Shown: in pieces, positions 1 through 9,927 of the stretch
How positions within the stretch are numbered: position 1 is the stretch's first letter
Layout of the letters: each line of letters opens with the position of its first letter
Origin: Adiantum capillus-veneris
Lineage: Eukaryota; Streptophyta; Polypodiopsida; Polypodiales; Pteridaceae
Reading direction: 5' to 3'
NCBI GenBank assembly: GCA_014529385.2
Contig: CM043962.1
Location: 91,977,180 to 92,037,179 of the forward strand
Length of the DNA: 60,000 bases
Translations under genes and position numbers: made by a program
Notes under the pieces: model-generated
Database searches by the model: none
Told to the model about the DNA's origin: nothing
The model's input: the letters and a program-made list of their open reading frames with translations, nothing else

Positions 1-149
1 GTTTGTAAGGACTTGTTGCTTTACACAATAAAAGTAGTAGTCAAGACGATCAACAAATTGAAACTGAGTGTGTCTAATTCATTGCTTTGTTATGGTAATG
101 ATTGCTTCATTTTTGCCTAACATATTTCTGGTCATTTGATGCTTTTCAG

Positions 150-224
150 GCAAAGTTACGGTTGCAGACTCATTCACAAAATGTTGATGCAGTTCTAGCT
201 ATTTATAACGATATTCTCAGAAGG
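150..224 (+). CDS. Adenylate kinase-like gene, penultimate exon
   Basis: A 75-bp exon (25 codons, phase 0 at both ends) preceded by a pyrimidine-rich ttttcag acceptor and followed by a gtaagg donor. It encodes a segment ending NVDAVLAIYNDILRR. This fits the C-terminal pattern of adenylate kinases (R-L-x-x-[HY]-x-x-N-x-x-x-V-x-x-x-Y), which normally sits just before the final IDG segment. The exon at 3691 starts in the same phase with IDGNRPKEDVF, which is that expected continuation. Adenylate kinase interconverts ATP+AMP and 2 ADP. The nucleotide-binding P-loop and LID lie upstream of the window. The family call rests on about 58 residues over two exons, so the kind of NMP kinase and its location (chloroplast versus mitochondrion) are inference. 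Confidence 0.6.
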
Positions 225-420
225 GTAAGGGCCTCACCTTGTGTATTGCAAACCTTCTGTGAGTTGTTCTATTTTGAAAGATGAAAACCTATACTTTACC
301 TTTAAAATAATTGCTTATTTTTTAACATGTATATAAATTGGTGCGCTCTAGGTTTTCTGTGACCTGTCTCATAGTTGCCGATAAGTATTGAGCAATTGGA
401 ATGCTAATACTTGTAACAAA

Positions 421-443
421 TGTGTGTGTGTGTCTTGGGGTGT

Positions 444-490
<47 letters not shown>

Positions 491-505
491 GATCATTTCA
501 TTTCA

Positions 506-537
<32 letters not shown>

Positions 538-547
538 CCCCCCCCCC
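421..547. repeat. Compound low-complexity tract: TG, poly-G (45), TC, poly-C
   Basis: A short TG run, 45 uninterrupted G (444-488), a TC run (about 505-531) and a C run (to 547). It abuts the 3' end of the minus-strand LINE. Confidence 0.95.
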
Positions 548-589
548 ATGGCTGGGTACAAAAAAGGGATGCTAAAGTGAATCTAGGAG

Positions 590-1430
590 TGCTACTAGCT
601 GGAATTGTGTGGGGTATGTGTGATCACTGATACCCCACTACAAGAGGGTGATATGATGGGTCATGAGTCTATCCTCATTTGTACTATGGATGTCGAGATA
701 GTATGGCTCGAATCCTCTGCTGCAGTCTCTGTTGATGCTGTGAAGCTCCTCTCCTTAGTTGCAGGCATCTCAATTTCCCTAGTTCCAATGCTCAGTCAAT
801 GAGAGTACCGCTGGTGTGAGTATGAGCTGAGCTTTGCAGTGGTAGCTGCTCCTCTATCTGTCCAGTGTCTGGTGTGAAGAAATCGGTAATGTGTCTTGGG
901 AATTGTCTCTCTTCAGATCTCCTCAGTAAACTGTCCTTGGTGTCTGTGTAACTCAAGTAGACACAGTCCAAGGCATCTCTGGTCTTGATAGCTCATGACT
1001 CTAGAGAAGGGGCTGGAGGTGTCTCTGAATAGACAGTGGAAGCAACCCCGTATGGCGAGTTACATTGTGCACTGACATATACAATGCATCTCCGTCTCTG
1101 GCTCTGTATGGCATAGGCAGCATATCCTGCTGGCTGCTGGTATCCCTCTGAATCTACCTCAACCTCAAGCTGGTGGGAAGATGTCCGTATCTGACCAATG
1201 GCACACCGTAACCCATGAGATAGATGTGTATCCATATAGCTGGGTTGAATCACAAACCCATCCCCTATGAGTTAGAGAAGATGCTCTTTATGGGAAGCCA
1301 TCTTCGTACCCAACTCTTGTGTTGGTTCTATCCATGTCCCCTCGTGGTGTCCAATTGGGTCAAGTCTTGGCGAATGAGTCTAGTAATCTAAACGCATGAA
1401 AGAGACAACGATGGCGCATCAAGGGAGTAC
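590..1430 (-). pseudogene. LINE C-terminal zinc-finger region and 3' tail
   Basis: In one minus-strand frame near 1130-1020 the sequence reads ICCLCHTEPETEMHCICQC, a C-x2-C-x7-H-x3-C pattern like the C-terminal CCHC-type finger found downstream of RT in many plant LINEs (C-x2-C-H-x-E-x-E-x-x-x-H). It is preceded in another frame by GLRCAIGQIRTSSHQLEVE. The frames shift several times, so this is a decayed gene. The region continues with the LINE reading direction of the EEP/RT N-terminal half and closes the element at about 590, without an obvious poly-A tail. Confidence 0.65.
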
Positions 1431-1439
1431 TAGTTGGCA

Positions 1440-1976
1440 AGGACATGGATTCCATTGTTGCTATATGCTGATGATATTGTGTTGATATCTGACTCAGCGG
1501 AGGGTATGCAAACGACAGTTGGATGCATTACATAGCTTGCAAAGGATAGTGGATTGTCTGTAAAACTTGGTAAAACCAAGGTTATGATGTGCAAGACCAC
1601 ACTGCAGTGGATTAGGAGATCAACACCTACGTTCACTTATCGTCAGGAGATTGCGGAGTACACAGATGCATACACTTATCTTGGGGTAGTCTTCACTGGG
1701 CCAAGGTTCTTTGAAGAGAGCAGTAGAGACTAGACTGACCCGAGCGTATGCGGCCTTGGGAGGATGGGAGACGATGTGTTCGTAGGTTCAATTCAAGGAA
1801 TCCCGAACAAAGCTCTGGCTCTTTGATATGTAGTAGCTTCAGCTATGCTATATGGGGTTCAGGTTTGGGGACTCTCTATAGGTCAGAATGGGTGGAGAGG
1901 TATGGAGAGGCCCTTGGTATCTATGATCTCTCGACTGATTAGAGCCAAGGCCTCCATGCCACATGAGATCATTAAA

Positions 1977-2021
<45 letters not shown>

Positions 2022-2258
2022 ACCCCTCCCACGACCCCAATGGAGATAGAGGTGCTTACCAGATCAGTCTCCCTCATGCACAACTTATGGGGTACTACTA
2101 GAGATAGATATGCCAAATTGGCCCTTGAGTCCTCCAGACAATTAGCTTTGCAAGGGGACACATCATGCTGCTATGCACAAATGTCATCATGGTTCCAAAT
2201 ACATGACTTCAGCGTGGACAACTTACCCCCCTTCCGGGCACCCTCTCTGTCAATGTAA
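1440..2258 (+). pseudogene. LINE reverse transcriptase, C-terminal half (YADD onward), inverted
   Basis: Plus-strand translation from about 1450 reads PLLLYADDIVLISDSAEGMQ, which is RT motif C with both catalytic aspartates, then a motif D/thumb segment with LGKTKVMM, and further on AYTYLGVVFTG and AMLYGVQVWG, all typical of plant LINE RTs. Several in-frame stops interrupt it. A 44-bp poly-C run (1978-2021) lies inside and shifts register before sequence containing SLMHNLWG and RYAKLALESS. The block ends at 2258, next to motif B on the other strand at 2272, so both ends of the inversion fall at protein-order breakpoints. Confidence 0.8.
1978..2021. repeat. Poly-C tract (44 bp)
   Basis: An uninterrupted C run inside the inverted LINE block. 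On the plus strand it reads as a polyproline stretch, which is an artefact of the expansion rather than a protein feature. Confidence 0.95.
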
Positions 2259-2271
2259 TTAGACACCTCAT

Positions 2272-2915
2272 CTACAATGGACAACCTTGTTTCACTCCAA
2301 TAGTGAAGTGCACTAAATCAGATATCCCCTCTGGAGTGCGTACATGTCCCGCCACTGATTTGTATAGAGCCATGAACCCCCAAATCAACTCATGAGGCAC
2401 TCCCATCTCCTGTAGTCTGCGCATCAATTGGGCTCTGGGCACCATGTCAAATGCTGTTTGGAAATCCACAAAGCTACAATAAGTCCGTTTCCCACGTGCC
2501 CTACCCTCCTCGATAATGGCTCTGTCATAATGTGGTCAAGAGTGGAGAAGCCTCTCCTGAAAATCGGCCCGTCCTTGCTGCGTGTAAGCCCTTACTCTCT
2601 GCCGCTCAACTGCCACTCAAGGAAAGATACATACAACCGTGCCAATGTGTGTCCATCATTTTAGTACGGTAGTTTCTAGGCTCCATAGGATCACCTGCCT
2701 TGAAGATAGGCACAATAGTAGACAATATCTAAGTCTCAAGTAGACCCTCACACATGATACGATTGAACAAGACTACAAAAACCTCTGCGAACATATCTCT
2801 AGCATGTATAAAGTGCTCTGCTACTAGACCATCATGATCATATGCCCTCTTGGTCCTCATCTTGTCAATGGCTGTCTTTACCATTTCAGTGGTAAAGAAG
2901 GTACTTGTAGATGTG
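2272..2915 (-). pseudogene. LINE reverse transcriptase, N-terminal half (motifs 0, A, B)
   Basis: The minus strand encodes the pre-finger segment KMRTKRAYDHDGLVAEHF (LINE RT motif 0: K-x(n)-K-A-x-G-x-D-G-x-x-x-E) and, after frame loss, MDFQTAFDMVPR (motif A, carrying the first catalytic Asp) and GVKQGCPL (motif B). Motif C (YADD) should follow within about 40 codons, but the minus-strand frame ends at 2272 and the homologous continuation is on the opposite strand from about 1440. The conserved residues that remain identify a LINE RT rather than a group II intron or LTR-type RT. The ORF is broken between motif 0 and motif A. Confidence 0.8.
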
Positions 2916-3363
2916 CATGTGCTGGCCCCATGCCTATGTGGGAAGCAAGTAAACCCAGCTGCTGCGGGGAATTGTTGTAGGCCATTAAGTGTAGCCAATC
3001 CATGTGAGACTCCCATTTCCTTCAAATATCTCCTGTACTTAGTGTACTCCTCATCGTGTGAGCGTTTGTCAAGCCCCGTATCACTGGTATCTAGCTCTCT
3101 CAGTGATACATCTGGGGTATCATAAAAAAATGTCTGATGATTTCTCGTGCGGGCATTAAAGTTCCCCAAGAGAATGATGTCACCATCTCTGAAAACTCCC
3201 ATATGTCCTCGTAGAAAGGGGACTGTCCTCTAGGTGCGGCATACACTGATGTGCTGGGGGCAAAGTAACATTTAGCAATGTATAAGAATCTGCCTGTCTC
3301 AGCTCTCAATCTCACCCACATGTATCTGGCCTGATCATCTCTCTGAACAATGTGCGCTAACAC
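2915..3363 (-). pseudogene. LINE endonuclease (EEP) fragment
   Basis: Two overlapping minus-strand frames encode the central and C-terminal parts of an exonuclease/endonuclease/phosphatase domain. The first has the strand W-V-R-L followed by L-Y-I-A-K-C-Y-F-A-P. The second has LLGNFNART, corresponding to the GDFNA metal-binding motif with Asp replaced by Asn, and then FPHRHGAST, near where the C-terminal SDH motif would follow. The enzyme nicks target DNA to prime LINE insertion. The N-terminal part is missing and the Asp-to-Asn change at a metal ligand suggests an inactive domain. At about 2915 the EEP sequence runs directly into RT N-terminal sequence, so an internal deletion removed the linker. 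Confidence 0.75.
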
Positions 3364-3515
3364 GGGGGGGGGGGGGGGGAGAAGAAGAAAAAGAAAAGAA
3401 TTTTAACATTGCACGAAACAATTCCGAGAGACCTTCAAGATCTATTTGACGAGGATTGAACTCAAGACCTCTTATTCAAGAGGTAACTGGGATAACCAAT
3501 CTACCACAATTGGGT
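3364..3515 (-). mobile_element. tRNA-derived SINE copy 1 (minus strand)
   Basis: Read on the minus strand, TGGTAGATTGG (plus 3496-3506) resembles a pol III A box and GAGTTCAATCC (3453-3463) resembles a B box (GGTTCGANTCC), spaced about 33 nt apart as in a tRNA. The body continues through CAATGTTAAAATTC and ends in a TTC-rich stretch running into poly-C (poly-G on plus, 3364-3379). A second good copy at 9629-9780 has the same order and the same pyrimidine/poly-C tail. No tRNA cloverleaf closes, so this is a SINE head rather than a tRNA gene. Confidence 0.6.
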
Positions 3516-3612
3516 GATAGAAAGGTGAGTCCAGTTTCCTCTTGAATAACCTTGAGTTCAAGAGTCTTCAATAGATCTTGAAGGTTGTTTCCTACAATGT
3601 TGAAATTCTTGT
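3511..3612 (+). mobile_element. SINE copy 2 (plus strand), head-to-head with copy 1
   Basis: Plus-strand sequence with CCTCTTGAATAA, AGATCTTGAAGG and TTTCCTACAATGTTGAAATT matches the body of the SINE on the opposite strand. Together the two form an inverted repeat with arms of about 75-85 bp and a short centre. The A-box region is degenerate in this copy. It runs into TG and AG tracts at 3613-3675 rather than into poly-C. Confidence 0.55.
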
Positions 3613-3675
3613 GTGTGTGTGAGAGTGTGAGTGAATGAGAGGATTTTGAGAGAGAGAGAGAAAGAGAGAGAGAGT
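3613..3675. repeat. TG and AG dinucleotide tracts
   Basis: A short TG run followed by interrupted AG runs, directly upstream of the final adenylate kinase-like exon. Confidence 0.9.
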
Positions 3676-3690
3676 TTTTTCTATGTGCAG

Positions 3691-3792
3691 ATCGATGGAA
3701 ATCGTCCGAAGGAGGACGTATTTTGGGATATCAATGATGTGCTTTTGGAGCTATCTGATGACTCTGTTAAGGTTTCTGCGGGCTCTGCTTAG
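3691..3792 (+). CDS. Adenylate kinase-like gene, terminal coding exon
   Basis: After a ttttttctatgtgcag acceptor, 33 codons and a TAG stop (3790-3792) are open in phase 0. The exon begins IDGNRPKEDVF, matching the C-terminal signature of adenylate kinases ([IV]-[DN]-[GA]-x-x-x-x-x-x-V-[FW]-x-x-[IV]), followed by an amphipathic helix DINDVLLELSDD and a short polar tail. It joins in phase with the exon at 150-224. Clean splice sites, uninterrupted frame and lack of repeats make it the best-supported host coding sequence in the window. The exact subtype cannot be set from the C-terminus. Confidence 0.65.
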   Translation: MDGNRPKEDVFWDINDVLLELSDDSVKVSAGSA

Positions 3793-4180
3793 CCCTTAAC
3801 AAAAGAAATAGTGGATTACATCGTAGGACATCTAAACTGAAACTTGAAATTGTGATGCCGAGGTATAGGCAGGCTTCTTTCCACTAAAGAGATCTGCAAG
3901 CGTAGAAGTCCATTCTTTCAGTCATTTGATGATCTTTAAAAGACTTCCGGTTTGTCAATAAGGATATACACTTTGTATGTTTAGAAGGCACGGTCATAGC
4001 GCACAACTAAGAAGTTTTGTATACTACTTTGAAAGAATTCTCTCTTCAACAGAGTAACTTGATGTCCATCAAAGCCTTTTTGTAATTTCAAAGAAAACTT
4101 AGCTTATTGCAATAAGCACTCTGAATTACGCCGTGGATATGTCGTCATATAGCATGTACCCTGTTCCATGCTGATTATCC
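3793..4180 (+). other. Probable 3' UTR of the adenylate kinase-like gene
   Basis: Non-repetitive sequence after the stop codon. Near-consensus polyadenylation signals (AATAAG) occur near 3955 and 4110. No further exon-like ORF is visible. The 3' end itself cannot be placed from sequence alone. Confidence 0.35.
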
Positions 4181-4501
4181 CGAGTATTACAAATTTGTCT
4201 TAATGCTGGTGTCTCCATACCTTGCTTGTGAACGTTTCTTTTGTAATTGTGATGATGGGAGGTTGCAGCTGTCTCTCATATCATAGGCCTTTGATGTGTG
4301 AGTACACCTTTGTAGGTTGGAGGTGGATGGATGGCCTTTATTTTCACACGTTGTAAGGAATGCTTTCACCCCACACAAGCTTCTCATGATGGCAGACTTA
4401 GCCCAAGCAGCAGTGTGTGCAAAACATCGCATTGAGCAAGCAAGCAGCCGTGCAAAACTAACCTAGAAAGAAAGAGGGATGTTAGGTCGAAACATAGGGC
4501 C

Positions 4502-4503
<2 letters not shown>
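4181..4503. other. No recognisable gene
   Basis: Only short frames without coding character are present. I see no domain, tRNA or transposon signature here. Confidence 0.4.

Positions 4504-4553
<50 letters not shown>
4504..4553. repeat. GA microsatellite (about 25 units)
   Basis: A perfect GA run of about 50 bp. Confidence 0.97.
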
Positions 4554-4557
<4 letters not shown>

Positions 4558-4746
4558 GTACGCCTATTAGAGGCCGAAGTTGGCCCATGAGACAAATCAA
4601 ATACATGATGGGCATGTGTCCTCCATCTATCGAGAAAGGACAAAGTACAAAGTAAAAAAATGTGGTCTTGTGGTATGGTGGGAGTGGGTGATCCATGGGA
4701 GGCTAGGATACAACATACATGGTATATGAGGGGGGCTCTATCTCTA

Positions 4747-5058
4747 GGGGCTATGGGTGCACATCTATATGCTCGGGGAAGTACAATCATGATTGCATTA
4801 TAGGACCAAATGAAACATGTTGCATGCTCTATGTTAATGACTCGATGTTTGAGGACTGCTAATTGCAAGTCCGCAAAGTGGTTGGGGGAGAGAGGTATGT
4901 ATGGGGCTATGGGTGCACATCTATATGCTCGGGGAAGTACAATCATGAGTGCATTATAGGACCAAATGAAACATGTTGCATGCTCTATGTTAATGACTCG
5001 ATGTTTGAGGACTGCTAATCGCAAGTCTGCAAAGTGGTTGGGGGAGAGAGGCATGTAT
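4747..5058. repeat. 156-bp tandem duplication
   Basis: Two adjacent copies, 4747-4902 and 4903-5058, differing at only a handful of positions by eye. The unit is 52 codons long, so a minus-strand frame stays open through both copies, but the peptide has no recognisable domain. The high identity suggests a recent duplication. Confidence 0.9.
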
Positions 5059-6476
5059 GGGGGTGTTTAGGGCCGAATTTTTCAAGGAAGCAAGCTCAAA
5101 TGTGACCAAAAGCTGAACACCCGAGTAGGGCATGATACTCAAATTCTTGAACTTGCAAGGGACAATGTGCATAACACTTCACGTAGCATTGCTAGACCTA
5201 GAAAAAAAGCCTTTTTTACAACAATGTACAATGCCATGGAAAGATTTGGATGCTCGTGTTATGCATTACACCACCCACATCGCTCTCAATTACAAAAGCG
5301 TGTTCTTTGAGAGAGGAGATTGTACTCACCCATTCACGCTTGAGCCTATACCTTGATCCACAATCCACACCATAGCAAGGATCCAACTTAGCTCTCACTC
5401 CCTTAAATGTGAAATGGGGTGTTGGGACACTAGGGAAGAGTCCCTTCATGACTGCATTCCATATTCCAAACCCCTTTCTAATGCCTTACAATATCTCAAG
5501 TTCAATATTTTGCATCTATGAATTTTGTTGTTGGCTTCCCTTGCAATTCTAGCAAGCTGATGCGGCGAGCTTTGGCACATCTTTCATGTACTCCACAACT
5601 CTCCCCATTCCCGCAACCTCAATGGTAAGCGATTTTAGTTTTGTGATGTTATAAGTAAATATATTATGTACACGTTTTTCTTGAAATCGAGTTCCATGAC
5701 TTATCAAATGGGATTTTCTTTACATGTTTTTGAACATGAGAAATCCCGATTTTTTTTTTGGGGGTGAGTCATAATTCTGAAGCAACTACCACATAATAAG
5801 CTGCTTATCATGTGTAGTCTTAGGATAGATTTTAGAGGTCCAATTGGAGGATGGGTTTTCAAATAGTGGCAATAATCAATCCAACCCTACAATGTTATCT
5901 AGACTCAAAAGTAAATATCCTAAACTCAAATTTTGATGGCGAACGCCATTAAGTCTTCCCCCTAGGAGTGCATGATTAAAGAACAAGAGACATGTGGCCA
6001 GAGAATGCATGGTGACCAAAGGTGCTTTCAACACAAGAAGAGGCCTATTATTGGTAAAACTTTAATAATATGAAAATACAATAAAACCAAATGGATATGG
6101 AGGGTTGGGACCCACTGAAGAGTTCGACGCAAAGTGATGTGGTTGTTTCAGCTTGTGCAATAGAGGAGAAATTTCCGTAGTATGCTAGGGTGACTGATTT
6201 TGGTCCCATAAATGCATAAAATAGCGTGGTTGAGATTGGACCATACCACCTTGTGCACACGGTCCATTACACACACCAAGTGGTGTCACGATTGAGCACT
6301 ATTGCTGAGTGCCATAAGTAGTGCTTCAATTGAGCACTATTGCCTAGATATGGTATCAAGGGCTATTTCGCAAAAGGCGAAGAGGAAGATCCAACATTGT
6401 GCTTTCAAACCACTTAGAGGGAAGAAGTTGCATGACCTCGACCTTAGTCTTGAGTATGTAAGAAAAAAACACTAAA
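5059..6476. other. No recognisable gene; possible degenerate retroelement leader
   Basis: This stretch has only short frames. One primer-binding-site-like string at 6351-6363 is listed separately. Near 6290-6345 the phrase TTGAGCACTATTGC occurs twice. No coding domain was seen. Confidence 0.4.
6351..6363 (+). other. Possible degenerate LTR-retrotransposon primer-binding site
   Basis: TGGTATCAAGGGC resembles TGGTATCAGAGC, complementary to the 3' end of plant initiator-Met tRNA. It lies 1.3 kb upstream of a plus-strand gypsy pol relic. No matching LTR pair was recognised, so this is weak. Confidence 0.2.
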
Positions 6477-6696
6477 GCTCCACCCAGTCAACTTCTTCTA
6501 TAGCTTGTCCGTGCCCCCATATATAGGACCTCTTGCCATATGTGCATCTCCCAGAATAGGGAACCCTATGGTCCTTATTCCCATAGGCTCCACCCAATCA
6601 GCTTCTTGTATAGCTTGTCCGTGCCCCTATATATAGGACCCTGTGCCGTATGTGCATCTCCTAGAATAGGGAACCCTATGGTTCCTATTCCCGTAG
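6477..6696. repeat. 110-bp tandem duplication with TATA-like core
   Basis: Two copies, 6477-6586 and 6587-6696. Each contains a TATATAGGACC string that resembles a TATA box. No gene start follows directly. Confidence 0.85.
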
Positions 6697-6803
6697 TCTC
6701 CTAGCCACCACTAAGTTGTAGGCACAAGACTTTTGTCCAAAGGTCGTGATATCCTCCCTCACTCTCATCCTCTCTCAAAGATGGTGTTTGTTCTATTGAA
6801 GTC

Positions 6804-6836
6804 TCCTCCCCCCCCCCCCCCCCCCCCCCCCCTCCT

Positions 6837-6872
<36 letters not shown>
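6804..6872. repeat. Poly-C tract followed by TC microsatellite
   Basis: About 30 C in a row, then interrupted TC repeats. The apparent proline/serine/leucine ORF across it is a low-complexity artefact. Confidence 0.95.
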
Positions 6873-7201
6873 GAGTATCATACATGGAAAACATGCCACA
6901 TCCAGCTTACAACTTCACTCTAAGGTAGTTTAAAGCCCAACCCTATAAATGCAGTTATATATACCATTGCAACATCATTTACAAGGAGAGGGATCCCATC
7001 TCACCATAGAAAGCAACCAACCATGCTATCCCATGGGAGATGGTGAGAGTTGTCAAGGACGAGGAGAAGGAAACCCTTGCAGCATAGAAAAATAAACCAT
7101 TGTATCCTATAGGTGATGATAAGGGAGTCTAACCAAATGGCGAACAAATATTTTTGAGCAAGTCAACAGACGACGAGCGACTTGCTCTCAAACATAGAAC
7201 C

Positions 7202-7524
<323 letters not shown>

Positions 7525-7689
7525 TAGATTGAGCGAGCACCAAGTGAGGACTAATTCATTAAGTAAGAAGAAAAGAGATGACAAAATAACTAATTCTATT
7601 TTCCATATACATATGTTGTTATTTCATCCAAGAGAAGGCACGATAGTATCAAAGGGCACAAGCAGTGTATGTTGACAGATGATGGTGCC

Positions 7690-8910
7690 TCTTAACTATA
7701 GTTAGTTAAGAAGCTTAATTTGCCCATAGATTCCCAATTCACATCATTACAAGGCATTGTTGCTTAATGTGTATGACACCCTGAGATGTGGGATACTCAA
7801 TTTAAAGATGCCCCCTCGAAGTGCCATGACACAATGTGAATATGGATTCCCAAGTTATGAACTTGGATAAGGTGGATGTGGTTCTAAGTCGAGAGTGGTT
7901 GCATGGGTTGGATCTTTCATTACACCATAGCTAGGAGTACAATATTTTGATCTTAAAAGCTAATGGTTTGCATGTGCTGATGTTGGGAGAAAAGGACATC
8001 CCTCCCTCAATACTTATTTATATAGCTAAACAACTTCATCCTGATAATGAAATAGAGCAGGTTTTCCTTTGTTACTCATTGTGTCATGCTTTGTTTGTTT
8101 CTATCTTAAGTTCTAAGTCTGGTACATAAAGCTTCCTCAATGTTGTATGCTTCTCTATCTTTTTTCTTTCCAATGGCTAATAAATCATACTTAGAACAAG
8201 CTTCAAAACTAAATATTCAAGCTACAAGCTTACCTCTTAACCAAACTACTTAGTTATGTCAAGATTTAGAAGTTACACTTCAACTCGGTGAGTTGATAAA
8301 GGAATACAACGATATTTGCCCTAGTGATGCAATTGATGGTTTACGACTAGTTCAAGCTGTGCAACATGGCATAGATATCATGCTAGGTAGTAAATGTATA
8401 AGCAAGCCGCCCTATCGGCTTAGTATAAAGAAGCAGCTCAGGTAGAATGTTAGCTTGCAGAGTATCTCAATAGGGGGCTCATTCAAGCCATTTCTTCACC
8501 ATGGGGTTTTCCTATTTTATTGGTGAAGAAAAAAGATGATCCGATGCATGTGCGTAGATTGAACTAGGTTATTGTTAAGAATAAGTACTAAATTGTTTGA
8601 CTCATTGCATGGAGTATATTATTTAAAGAAGACAAATCTACAAGTATGTATAAGGCATGAAGTGTATCCAAATTTGCTATTTAAACACGGTTCAGCCACT
8701 ATGAGTTTTTATTTATGCCCTTTGGCTTGATGAATGCCCCAATTATGATACTTGTAGATAGTGTTTTAAAACCTTTCTCTGGAAACTTCATTTTTTTTCT
8801 CTTGATGATACCCTTCTTTACAATCCTAATAAAGAGGAGCATTTAAAACATCTTCGGCAAGCGTTTGACTTATTACATCAACATAAGCTTTATGCCAAAG
8901 AGATAATAAT
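7690..8910 (+). pseudogene. Ty3/gypsy pol relic (protease to RT)
   Basis: A plus-strand relic in several frames. Near 7870-8050 the sequence DVVLSREWLHGLDLSL then MLGEKDIPPS matches the segment after the aspartic protease in plant gypsy polyproteins. LQLGELIKEYNDICPSDAID (about 8280) and SKPPYRL (about 8405) mark the RT N-terminus, SPWGFPILLVKKKD (about 8500) the finger, YEFLFMPFGLMNAP (about 8700) the palm, and LLDDTLLYNPNKEEHLKHL (about 8805) the YxDD-like region. The catalytic motif reads LLDD. Multiple stops and frameshifts and the absence of RNase H, integrase and LTRs show a truncated non-functional copy. Confidence 0.8.
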
Positions 8911-9494
8911 AACATATTAGAGAGTTTGAGACTCTACAATCAATTTGGGAATAACTTATGTCTTAAAGATTTTGCCACATGGATAAATCTCAAAGTATTT
9001 TTAAAGTGCAAATGCTTCCAGAATGTAGTACTTGAAAAACTCTTTTGAGCTATGCTCTTTAAAATTTGGTAAGATTTGGCCATGTGGTCAAAAATCTTAA
9101 GATTATTTTGAAAGTGGGAAGTGGGAAATTCCCAAATTCACTAATATGGTGTGTAACTGTGATTTTCTTAGAAGTTCACTGCCTTAAGCATATTATTTTA
9201 GTAAATGAAGTAGAAATGGAAACTTCAAAACGCATGCTATTCTTTAATAGTCTCATTCTACTAATTTGGAAGAACTCAAAGTTTTTCTATGATTGGTAGG
9301 TGTTTAACTGTAATTTGGGCTAACAATTATACAAAACAAAGATTGTTACTCCTATAAAGGCAACACAAAGGAGATTGATGACCAAAATCTTTAGAAAAAA
9401 ACTGATTATATGACAATTAGCATAAGCATGCTATCCTATATAATGGATCTTACACATGAATAATTCCTCTCTATTCCTTTTTTCCATCCAAGGG
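8911..9494. other. No recognisable gene
   Basis: AT-rich sequence with one 77-codon frame (9066-9299) that has no domain and low-complexity character. I see nothing supportable. Confidence 0.4.
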
Positions 9495-9782
<288 letters not shown>

Positions 9783-9839
9783 CACACACACACATATACA
9801 CACCATTCTTTTCTTTTAGAGTTTAGAGAGAGAAAATTG

Positions 9840-9927
9840 TCTATGCCAATGAGGGGAGGTCATCCATTACAGAATGTTCACCTCAAGAAGGTTCCGTAAT
9901 GGAAGCCCTCCCTTTATTGGCATAGAA
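9840..9927. repeat. Short foldback (about 36-bp arms)
   Basis: The arm 9840-9874 (starts TCTATGCCAATGAGGGGAGG) is matched in reverse complement by 9891-9927, with a spacer of about 16 nt. The pairing is imperfect. It could be a small MITE remnant or an RNA hairpin. No gene is attached. Confidence 0.7.

Larger units (their letters stand above)
590..3363 (-). mobile_element. LINE non-LTR retrotransposon, 5'-truncated, with internal inversion
   Basis: Read on the minus strand the parts come in correct LINE order: an endonuclease (EEP) fragment (3363 to about 2915), reverse transcriptase with motifs A and B (about 2915-2270), and a C-terminal zinc-finger region (about 1430-990) with a 3' tail to about 590. 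The missing middle, the YADD catalytic motif through the thumb, is present at about 1440-2258 but on the plus strand. Flipping that block back would place YADD directly after motif B. The element is therefore one LINE with an internal inversion of about 0.82 kb, a deletion between EEP and RT, and many stops. The 5' side is truncated at a poly-G tract. It cannot be autonomous. Confidence 0.75.
225..3690 (+). other. Large intron of the adenylate kinase-like gene
   Basis: The interval between the two phase-compatible exons starts gtaagg and ends tgtgcag. It is 3.47 kb long and made almost entirely of transposon sequence: a poly-G/TC tract, a minus-strand LINE with an inverted core, two SINE copies and short TG/AG tracts. 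If transcripts support the two exons, the LINE and SINEs are intronic and antisense, or partly sense, to the host gene. Confidence 0.5.

Noticed and set aside
1440-2258. Twin-priming 5' inversion of the LINE
   Set aside because: Twin priming would invert the 5' part next to the sense 3' part; here the inverted block is internal, with minus-strand sequence on both sides.
3364-3515. Possible tRNA gene on the minus strand
   Set aside because: A- and B-box-like strings are present, but no acceptor stem or cloverleaf closes and related copies carry a SINE-like tail.
4482-5054. 190-codon minus-strand frame
   Set aside because: Made of a 156-bp tandem duplication plus a GA tract. The frame stays open because the unit is a multiple of three. 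No domain.
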